NCBI RefSeq assembly: GCF_000400995.2
Contig: NZ_DF238931.1
Location: 1-46,875 of the forward strand
Origin: Acidovorax sp. MR-S7
GTDB taxonomy: Bacteria > Pseudomonadota > Gammaproteobacteria > Burkholderiales > Burkholderiaceae_C
DNA: 46,875 nucleotides
Direction of reading: 5' to 3'
In this document: piece by piece, positions 41,543 through 46,875 of the stretch
Layout of the letters: each line of letters starts with the position of its first letter
How positions within the stretch are numbered: position 1 is the stretch's first letter
Notes under the pieces: model-generated
The model's database searches: none
Seen by the model: only the letters and a program-made list of their open reading frames with translations
Told to the model about the DNA's origin: nothing
Position numbers and translations under genes: made by a program

Positions 41543-42237
41543 GCACGGGGCCGGTTCAGGCGCAGCCCGCTTCCAAGGGCGCGTCGAGCCACGGCCGGGC
41601 CGTGCTGACGCGCTTCATGGTGTTTTCCGTGGCCACCACCATCGCGCTGATGGCGCTGTGGACACAGGTGTCTCCATGGCTGAGCTATCCCGTGGCGGTA
41701 CTCTCCGACATCGTTCTCAACCAGACGGCGCCCATGTGGGTGCGGTCGGTGGAGGTGCAGCCGGGCCAGATGCTGGTGAAGACGGCCGTAGAAGTGGTTA
41801 TTCCCAATAGCGGCGGGCGCAAGGCCGCAGCCATCCTTCCGGCGGACCCTGGTCGCCTAGCCTACGGGTTTCCCATTCTGCTGGCGCTGCTACTGGCGTC
41901 CTGGGCCATCATGCGCAGACCGGGCCTTGTCCAGCGGGCACTGGTTGGGTACGTGTTGCTGTTGCCGACCCAAACTTTCAGCCTGGTGATGTTCGTCCTC
42001 ATGAATCTGGCTGCGGGCGCGCAATACGACACCCGCGCACTGCGAGTGGACCCTTGGCAGATCGAAGCCATCGTTTTCGGCTCCCAGGTCGCCACGCTGG
42101 TCCTGCCCGCTCTCATGCCCGTGCTGATTTGGCTGTGGCTCGACCGCAAGTTCTTCAACGACGTGATTGTGCATGGTTGGAAGCAGTCGCTCGAAGCCAA
42201 GAAGCAGTCTGGCGCCCGCGAAGGTGCGAATGGCTGA
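41539..42237 (+). CDS. exosortase H-associated membrane protein
   Basis: 232 residues with about four membrane segments. A first lies near 30-50 (MVFSVATTIALMALWTQ), then a periplasmic segment PMWVRSVEVQPGQMLVKTAVEVVIP, followed by YGFPILLALLLASWA and further helices. The start is coupled to xrtH by an ATGA overlap. Proteins of this type regularly follow xrtH. They probably assist sorting or polymer attachment, though no biochemical role is established. It overlaps the ankyrin gene by 8 bp. Confidence 0.85.
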   Translation: MSTGPVQAQPASKGASSHGRAVLTRFMVFSVATTIALMALWTQVSPWLSYPVAVLSDIVLNQTAPMWVRSVEVQPGQMLVKTAVEVVIPNSGGRKAAAILPADPGRLAYGFPILLALLLASWAIMRRPGLVQRALVGYVLLLPTQTFSLVMFVLMNLAAGAQYDTRALRVDPWQIEAIVFGSQVATLVLPALMPVLIWLWLDRKFFNDVIVHGWKQSLEAKKQSGAREGANG

Positions 42238-42925
42238 CAGGCAAATGTGCCATGTCGCGTGGCGCATCGCCTTTGCCGCCGGTCTGGCTTTGGCCTGCAC
42301 GGCAGCGCCGCATGCGCAGCTGCCAGCTACCGATGCCGGCACTGCGCTGCTGCATGCAGCCCGGGAGGGCGACGCGGCCGCCGTGCGCCGCCTGCTGGCG
42401 CAAGGCGCACCCGTGGATGCGCTCGATGCGCATGGCAGCACGCCGCTGCTGCTGGCCACGGCGGGCAACCATGTGGAAGTGGCGCGTTCGCTGGTACTGG
42501 CGGGCGCCGACGTGAATCGGCAGAACGACCAGCGTGACAGTCCCTACCTGCTCGCCGGAGCGCGGGGCCGCCTGGAAATCCTGCGCATGACGCTGTCCTA
42601 CGGCGCCGACCTGAAGAGCACCAACCGCTACGGCGGCACCGCCCTCATCCCCGCCTGCGAGCGCGGACACGCGGAAACGGTGCGCACGCTGATCGCGGCC
42701 GGCGTGGCCGTGGACCATGTCAACCGCCTGGGCTGGACCTGCCTGCTGGAAGCCATCGTGCTGAGCGACGGCGGCCCCCCGCACCAGGACATCGTGCGCC
42801 AGGTGCTGGCCGCAGGCGCCGACGTGAACCTTGCCGACCGCGATGGCGTCACCCCGTTGGCGCACGCGCGCCGGCGCGGACAGACGGAGATGGAACGTAT
42901 CCTGACTGCCGCTGGCGGACGCTGA
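42230..42925 (+). CDS. secreted ankyrin-repeat protein
   Basis: 231 residues from the ATG at 42230 (MADRQM), after AAGGTG; MCHVAW at 42245 is an alternative. A signal peptide (AWRIAFAAGLALACTAAPHAQ) sends it to the periplasm. About five ankyrin repeats follow, shown by GTALLHAAREGD, GSTPLLLATAGNH, DSPYLLAGARG, GTALIPACERGH and GVTPLAHARRRG. It overlaps the exosortase-associated gene and so is cotranscribed. Ankyrin repeats bind proteins. The partner is unknown, but the context suggests a link to surface sorting or envelope stress. Confidence 0.9.
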   Translation: MADRQMCHVAWRIAFAAGLALACTAAPHAQLPATDAGTALLHAAREGDAAAVRRLLAQGAPVDALDAHGSTPLLLATAGNHVEVARSLVLAGADVNRQNDQRDSPYLLAGARGRLEILRMTLSYGADLKSTNRYGGTALIPACERGHAETVRTLIAAGVAVDHVNRLGWTCLLEAIVLSDGGPPHQDIVRQVLAAGADVNLADRDGVTPLAHARRRGQTEMERILTAAGGR

Positions 42926-42954
42926 TCAGGCGCAAGCCACGGCATGACACGGGC

Positions 42955-43992
42955 TCAAGCGTACAAGGGCTCCTCCTGCATCGCCTCGATCTGTTCGTGC
43001 AGCATGTCCACTTGTCCGCGCCAGTAGTCGCTGCTGCCGAACCACGGGAAGTTGATCGGGAAGATCGGATCGTTCCAGCGCCGCGCCAGCCATGCGCTGT
43101 AGTGGATCAGGCGCAGCGTACGCAGCGGCTCGATCAGCGCCAGTTCGCGTCGGTCGAAGGGGCGCAGCTGTTCGTAGCCGTCCAGCAGTGCGCGGAGCTG
43201 CTGCGTGCGCTGGCGGCGCTCGCCCGAGAGCAGCATCCACAGATCCTGCACCGCCGGGCCCGTGCGTGCGTCGTCCAGGTCCACGAAGTGCGGGCCGCCG
43301 CCGTGCTTATCCACGGGCGTCCACAGCACGTTGCCGGGATGGCAGTCGCCGTGCAGGCGCAGCGTGGTGGCGTCTTTCAAGCCAAAAGTGCCTCCAGTGC
43401 TTGTCTGGAAAGCGCTGGCAGCTATTAAATCGAGAGCTTCATCGCAGGCCGCGCGCCAGGCGGATTGCTGGTCCAGGGGGATGATCTGCTGCGCCAGCAG
43501 CCAGTCGCGCGGCTCCTGCCCGAATGCGCGCGCATCGAGCGCGGGCCGGTGCGCGAACGGCCGCGCCGCGCCCACGTTGTGCAGGCGGGCCAGGAAGCGG
43601 CCGACCCACTCCAGCACCTCGCCATCATCCAGCTCCGGCGCCCGCCCGCCGCGCCATGGACTGACCGAGAACGCGAAGCCTGCGTGGTGATGCATGGTGC
43701 GGCCGTCCAGCAGCAAGGGGGCGATCATGGGCACCTCGGCCTCGGCCAGCTCCAGGGCGAAGGCGTGTTCCTCTAGGATCTGCGCCTTGCTCCAGCGGCC
43801 GGGGCGGTAGAACTTGGCGACCACGCGCCCGCCGTCCTCCAGCACCGCCTGATAGACGCGGTTCTCGTACGAGCCCAGGGCCATCAGCCGCCCATCGCCG
43901 TGCAGGCCGATGCTGGAGAGGGCATCCAGCACCAGGTCGGGAGTGAGTGTGGCGTAGGAGTGGAGGGTGTCGTCAGGGGCGTGCGGCGTCAT
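42955..43992 (-). CDS. srkA: SrkA/RdoA-like stress-response protein kinase with repeat-encoded insert
   Basis: 345 residues; the ATG at 43992 overlaps the upstream stop (ATGA). The kinase core has RLHGDCHPGNVLW (212-224, catalytic-loop Asp and Asn) and FVDLDDARTGPAVQDLW (236-252, metal-binding Asp). Residues about 187-204 (LIAASAFQTSTGGTFG) are encoded by a copy of the interspersed palindrome inserted in frame just before the catalytic loop. The family phosphorylates Ser/Thr and protects against envelope stress and toxin-driven death in E. coli. Whether the insert leaves the kinase active is unknown; it falls in a loop where length usually varies. Confidence 0.9.
   Translation of the reverse strand: MTPHAPDDTLHSYATLTPDLVLDALSSIGLHGDGRLMALGSYENRVYQAVLEDGGRVVAKFYRPGRWSKAQILEEHAFALELAEAEVPMIAPLLLDGRTMHHHAGFAFSVSPWRGGRAPELDDGEVLEWVGRFLARLHNVGAARPFAHRPALDARAFGQEPRDWLLAQQIIPLDQQSAWRAACDEALDLIAASAFQTSTGGTFGLKDATTLRLHGDCHPGNVLWTPVDKHGGGPHFVDLDDARTGPAVQDLWMLLSGERRQRTQQLRALLDGYEQLRPFDRRELALIEPLRTLRLIHYSAWLARRWNDPIFPINFPWFGSSDYWRGQVDMLHEQIEAMQEEPLYA
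43381..43436. repeat. interspersed palindrome, copy 7, inside the srkA-like coding sequence
   Basis: CCTCCAGTGCTTGTCTGGA then AAGCGCTGGCAGCTATTAAAT. It matches the consensus of copies 1, 2 and 9. It keeps the kinase frame open in the antisense direction and codes for about 18 residues. Confidence 0.85.
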
Positions 43993-44663
43993 GCCCGCAT
44001 TGTCGCCCGCGCCTGTGGCGCCGCCGCAGGCCCGCCGCCGCCGCCAGCAGCCAGCCCGTGGACCGACAGGGAAGGGATGGGCTGAGGCCCCATGGGCGCG
44101 GACGCCGCGGCAAAAGTGCCTGAGAGAGCACCGCTCGCATTGTGGGTGAATTGCCAGTCGGTCAGCAGCGTGCAGTTGTCGGCCGACTGGCCGACGGGGA
44201 TGAAGAAGCATTCGGCATTGTGGGTGGCCGAAAACAGCGACTGGTCGATATAGAGGGTGGACAGGCGGTCCCCCACCGCGTGCGGCGGCGTTCCGGTCAG
44301 CCACTTGCGGACTTCGAGGTTGAACTGCGTGAGCGCGCCCGAAGCATCTGTCCATACCATGAGCCGGTGCACCCAGGCCCCAGCTTCGGTGTAGGTGTTG
44401 ACCCCGTCAGAAAACGAAAACGCCGTGGGCGCCAGCGTGGTAGCCGACAGGCTGGCCGCCAGCGGCGCACTCAGGGTGAACTGCCCGGCCACGGTCATGG
44501 CGCTGGTGTAGGCCTCGCAAGCGGTACTGCCCGCCGGCATGCAGGGGATGAAGCTGGAGTAGGCCGCCTGCGACGCCAACTGGTACGTGGTGACCTGCGC
44601 CGACGCGGGCAGCGACAGCGCGCCCAGCGCCAGCAGGCTGGCGATCGGAAGATGCATTTTCAT
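43989..44663 (-). CDS. exported protein with degenerate IPTL-CTERM-like tail
   Basis: 224 residues, start ATG at 44663 with AAGAAGGA upstream. The signal peptide MKMHLPIASLLALGALSLP ends near ASAQ. The body is a beta-rich, Ser/Thr/Ala-rich extracellular domain with two Cys pairs. Near the C-terminus it reads PQPIPSLSVHGLAA, close to the IPTLxxWG exosortase H signal, but the frame then turns into poly-Gly and ends ARATMRA. Reading one base ahead in the same DNA gives WLLAAAAGLRRRHRRGR, a membrane-plus-Arg tail as expected. So the sorting tail seems frameshifted. It lies 1.1 kb from the exosortase H genes, on the opposite strand, and overlaps the srkA-like gene by 4 bp. Confidence 0.8.
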   Translation of the reverse strand: MKMHLPIASLLALGALSLPASAQVTTYQLASQAAYSSFIPCMPAGSTACEAYTSAMTVAGQFTLSAPLAASLSATTLAPTAFSFSDGVNTYTEAGAWVHRLMVWTDASGALTQFNLEVRKWLTGTPPHAVGDRLSTLYIDQSLFSATHNAECFFIPVGQSADNCTLLTDWQFTHNASGALSGTFAAASAPMGPQPIPSLSVHGLAAGGGGGPAAAPQARATMRA

Positions 44664-44693
44664 GGTGTCCTTCTTTGGGAGTGCAATGGTTTT

Positions 44694-44740
44694 GATAGCT
44701 TCCAGCGCTTGTGTGGAAAGCGTTAGAGGGCTAAAAGGCT
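44694..44740. repeat. interspersed palindrome, copy 8
   Basis: GATAGCTTCCAGCGCTTGTG, then GGAAAGCGTTAGAGGGCTAAA. It lies between the two small minus-strand genes, next to the stop of the 77-residue ORF. Confidence 0.65.
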
Positions 44741-44974
44741 TCACGCCCTTCGCCGCGCCGCGCGCAGGCCGCAGGCCGCCGCCAGCAGCGACAGGAGTGC
44801 CAAGCCCCCATCGCTTTTGGTCTGCGTCGCTATGAGGGACTTCGAGGATGGCTGGCCGTCGGAACAGTCCAGCGTGTATGCGTTGCCGCCGTGCGTCATG
44901 CCGGCGTGGCTGGCAGCGGATGCGAGCGCCAGAAGCTCGGCTGCATGTGGGAAGAATGAGGAATAGGCGGGCAT
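44741..44974 (-). CDS. 77-residue protein with sorting-signal-like C-terminus
   Basis: Start ATG at 44974 with a weak CGGAAA before it. The C-terminus (about 53-77) reads SDGGLALLSLLAAACGLRAARRRA. That is a Gly-Gly, a hydrophobic helix and an Arg cluster, the layout of GlyGly- or PEP-type CTERM signals. The N-terminal part (MPAYSSFFPHAAELLALASAASHAG) is weakly hydrophobic and lacks basic residues, so it is a poor signal peptide. The gene may be a remnant of a larger exported protein or a small surface protein. It precedes the IPTL-like gene on the same strand. The tail is clear, but the reality of the whole gene is uncertain. Confidence 0.55.
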   Translation of the reverse strand: MPAYSSFFPHAAELLALASAASHAGMTHGGNAYTLDCSDGQPSSKSLIATQTKSDGGLALLSLLAAACGLRAARRRA

Positions 44975-44977
44975 TGT

Positions 44978-45049
44978 GATTTCCGTGAAGGTGGCGATCG
45001 GGCCGTGCTGTTGGCTGGCGTGCCGATGCAAAGGGCCGTAACGGAAATC
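44978..45049 (-). promoter_or_regulatory. long-range inverted repeat that could mask the 77-residue ORF's ribosome-binding site
   Basis: GATTTCCGT (44978-44986) pairs exactly with ACGGAAATC (45041-45049), 54 bp apart. On the minus-strand mRNA the downstream arm contains the GGAAA preceding the ATG at 44974. Confidence 0.4.
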
Positions 45050-45115
45050 TAGTGGCTGTACCTGGCGTGAATCTGAGCAAGTCTGAGCGCAGCACCTCTG
45101 GGTGATTTTTGGCAA

Positions 45116-45170
45116 AAATGGCTTCCAGCGCTTTATGGATAAGCGCTGCCAGCTATCTTTATAGGAGCGA
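45116..45170. repeat. interspersed palindrome, copy 9, overlapping the histidine kinase stop
   Basis: TGGCTTCCAGCGCTTTATGG, then ATAAGCGCTGCCAGCTATC and ATAGGAGC. The complement of its end supplies the last codons and the TAA stop of the kinase gene at 45159. Confidence 0.8.
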
Positions 45171-46796
45171 AAGCTCCAGCGTGAAGCACACCGGTTCGGT
45201 GCCGCCCGCTGCGGCCAGGGCCACGCTGCCGCCCAGTTTTTCGGCGATGCGCCGCACTAGGTACAGCCCCAGCCCGGCGCCGGGACGATGCTGCGCGCCC
45301 TGGCCGCGCCAGTAGCGCTCGAACAGGCGGGCTTGCTCGTCGGGCGGTATGGCGGAGGCAGGGTGGCTGACCTCGATGCGCAGGCGCTCGCCGTTGCGGC
45401 GGGTGCGCACCTGCACAACGGCGCCCTCGGGTGCGTGGCGGTCGGCGTTGGCCAGCAGGTTGCGCAGGGCGATGCGCAGCAGCGCGGCGTCGGTGGCGAG
45501 GTGGCGCGTGCCTTCACCGTGCGCGCAGGCGATGCGGCCGGGGGTGAAGTCCTGGCGCAGTTTGTCGATGAGGGCGTGCAGATCGCAAGGGGAAAGCTGC
45601 GGCGCGCCGTGGGGTTCGGCCATGCGGTCGTCGGCCAGGCAGTCGTCCACCAGGGCCAGCAGGCGCTGGGCCGCGGTGCGGATGTTGTGGCTGCGCGCCA
45701 GGGTCTTCTTGGGCGGGGCCTGAAGGTTGCGTCCGAGCTGCTGCGCGCTGGTGGTTATGATGGCCAGCGGCGTGCGGAATTCGTGCGACACCATGGCGAC
45801 GAAGTCGCGCTGCTCCTGGCGCACGCGCCGCTCCAGTTCCAGCGATTGCAGCAGCTCGCTCTCGCGGCGCTGGCGTTGGGCGAGTTCGGCTTCGAGCTGC
45901 ATCTGTTGGCGCTCGCGCGCGCGGCGCTGGCGTTCGTGGCTGCCCACGATCCACAGGCTCAGCAGCACCATGTGCACCATGGTGCCCAGGGCCGAGATGT
46001 TCTCGGTGAATGCATTGACGGGCAGCCAGCCCAGGTTGCGCACGAAGGCGATGAGCACGCTGGCGTAGAAGATGCCGAAGGCGGGCAGGAAGAAGCGCGC
46101 GGGCCGGTGGCCGCGCCGCAGCAGCCACAGCGCCAGGCTGGTGAAGACGGCGATGAGCAGCAGCGACGCGACCTGCACGGGCACGACGCCCATGCTGTAG
46201 CGGCCCAGCAGGACGGCCAGCACGCACAGCGCGCCGAGGGCCGTGCTGGCGTGCGTGAGTACGCGCGCCGTGCGCGGCAACCGCTGCGCCAGCTTCAACT
46301 GGCCGCAGGACATGCGCACGGCGATGGGCAGGGCGCTGGCGATGCCGACGCCCAGCAGCCGGTCGCTCCATGCGGCGGGCAGGCCGGTAATCTGCTGCAC
46401 CAGCCCGAGCGACAGCACCTCGTTGAGCACGCAGGTGCCGATGTAGGCCAGGAGCAGCCCGCTCATGGGCGCGCGCGTGGCGCGCCAGAACAGGCCGTGC
46501 AGGCAGATCAGCAGCAGATAGAAGCCGAAGTACAGGCCGAAGAACAGGCCCTCGCGGCGGGTGTGGTTGTCGAAGGCCAGGCGTTGCCAGACGTCGATGC
46601 GGGTCTTGAGCGCGTTGCGCGTGGTCAGGCGCACCAGCACGGTGTAGTCGCCTGCCTGGGCCGGGTCGAACTGCATGGCGGGGCTGCGGAAGTCCACGGG
46701 CCACTGGTGGCGGGGAACCTCCTCGCCGCTGGCGCCGAGGGGCTTCCAGCCGCTGGCACCGGGCACTTGCACGTATATGCGCACGTCGTCCAGCAC
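45159..46796 (-). CDS. 7TMR-DISM sensor histidine kinase, 5'-truncated
   Basis: 545 codons remain from a GTG at 46796. Domains: the end of a periplasmic 7TMR-DISMED2-type domain (1-75, LDDVRIYVQ...), a seven-helix membrane domain (about 84-285), a coiled coil (287-330), then the kinase. The phospho-acceptor is His338 in MVSHEFRTPL, the N-box is LRNLLANADRH (444-454), and the G2 box is GAGLGLYLV (506-514). The G1 box DxGxG is replaced by HPASA (478-482), so ATP binding may be impaired. Upstream in frame, codons for L-G-N-A continue until TAA at 46815-46817. That point coincides with an insertion-sequence-like end, so signal peptide and start were lost. It is probably a pseudogene or silent kinase. 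Confidence 0.85.
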   Translation of the reverse strand: MLDDVRIYVQVPGASGWKPLGASGEEVPRHQWPVDFRSPAMQFDPAQAGDYTVLVRLTTRNALKTRIDVWQRLAFDNHTRREGLFFGLYFGFYLLLICLHGLFWRATRAPMSGLLLAYIGTCVLNEVLSLGLVQQITGLPAAWSDRLLGVGIASALPIAVRMSCGQLKLAQRLPRTARVLTHASTALGALCVLAVLLGRYSMGVVPVQVASLLLIAVFTSLALWLLRRGHRPARFFLPAFGIFYASVLIAFVRNLGWLPVNAFTENISALGTMVHMVLLSLWIVGSHERQRRARERQQMQLEAELAQRQRRESELLQSLELERRVRQEQRDFVAMVSHEFRTPLAIITTSAQQLGRNLQAPPKKTLARSHNIRTAAQRLLALVDDCLADDRMAEPHGAPQLSPCDLHALIDKLRQDFTPGRIACAHGEGTRHLATDAALLRIALRNLLANADRHAPEGAVVQVRTRRNGERLRIEVSHPASAIPPDEQARLFERYWRGQGAQHRPGAGLGLYLVRRIAEKLGGSVALAAAGGTEPVCFTLELSLL

Positions 46797-46804
46797 CGCA
46801 TTGC

Positions 46805-46875
46805 CTAGAGCGTGTTATGAACTTATTCCGGAGCCCAGGACAGGCGCAGCCTTGGGCAACATGAGGATCACGAAG
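46805..46875. mobile_element. probable insertion-sequence end at the window edge
   Basis: From about 46805 the kinase homology stops and GAGCGTGTTATGAACTT (46808-46824) begins. It looks like a terminal inverted repeat of an IS5-like element, next to a CTAG (46805-46808) that could be target sequence. Only 71 bases are visible, with no transposase frame. The family is tentative. Confidence 0.55.

Noticed and set aside
1-46875. CRISPR arrays, tRNA or rRNA genes
   Set aside because: No regularly spaced identical repeats and no cloverleaf or rRNA-like segments were recognised by eye; the repeats present are dispersed.

Overview
The window is a very GC-rich, densely packed bacterial chromosome segment. 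It most likely comes from a betaproteobacterium of the order Burkholderiales, family Comamonadaceae (Acidovorax/Comamonas/Delftia-like). This is inferred from three orphan Bug-type (TctC) periplasmic receptors, a branched-chain-type ABC cluster flanked by CoA ligases, an exosortase H locus, and a short interspersed palindrome built on CCAGCGCTT / AAGCGCTGG. I saw no rRNA, tRNA or CRISPR. The longest stretches without a gene are 17452-17734 and 32302-32588.

Layout. 1-140: 5' end of a CoA-acylating methylmalonate-semialdehyde dehydrogenase. 216-4652: a small catabolic operon (FAD-linked 2-hydroxyacid dehydrogenase, HpaI-type aldolase, Bug receptor) divergent from a LacI-family regulator, with two matching operator-like sites. 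4701-8835: a 53-residue basic protein, a cyclopropane-fatty-acid synthase-like enzyme, a DUF1840 protein and two more Bug receptors. 8959-17451: a minus-strand cluster of fadD-like ligase, livG, livH, livM, livJ-like receptor, livF and a PaaK-like ligase, suggesting import of an organic acid and conversion to a CoA thioester. 17735-19474: UDP-glucuronate decarboxylase and a glycosyltransferase, in less GC-rich DNA. 19543-23551: ExeA/GspA-like ATPase, GspB, a Crp/Fnr regulator and an RluF-like pseudouridine synthase. 23556-29804: iron-flavoured region with a divergent Fur-like regulator, an FTR1-type permease, an FMN-dependent hydroxyacid oxidase, a PiuC-type hydroxylase and a Fiu-type TonB receptor. 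30016-38836: an amidase divergent from an IclR regulator, followed by an operon of enoyl-CoA hydratase, polyamine-type ABC transporter (with one fused permease) and an acyl-CoA ligase. 38990-40954: htpG behind a sigma-32-like promoter. 40997-42925: exosortase H, its partner membrane protein and a secreted ankyrin protein. 42955-44974 (minus): an SrkA-like kinase and two small proteins with sorting-signal-like tails, one of them frameshifted. 45159-46796: a sensor histidine kinase whose 5' end is cut off by what looks like an insertion-sequence end at the window edge.

How it works together. Most of the window is acquisition and activation of organic acids: receptor or ABC importer next to CoA ligase, hydratase, aldolase or dehydrogenase, each module with its own local regulator. 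A second theme is ferric-catecholate uptake. A third is export and sorting to the cell surface (GspA/GspB, exosortase H). Overlaid on all of it is a mobile short palindrome. Its copies lie between genes, inside the srkA-like reading frame, across the histidine kinase stop codon, and between the ribosome-binding site and start codon of the Crp/Fnr gene.
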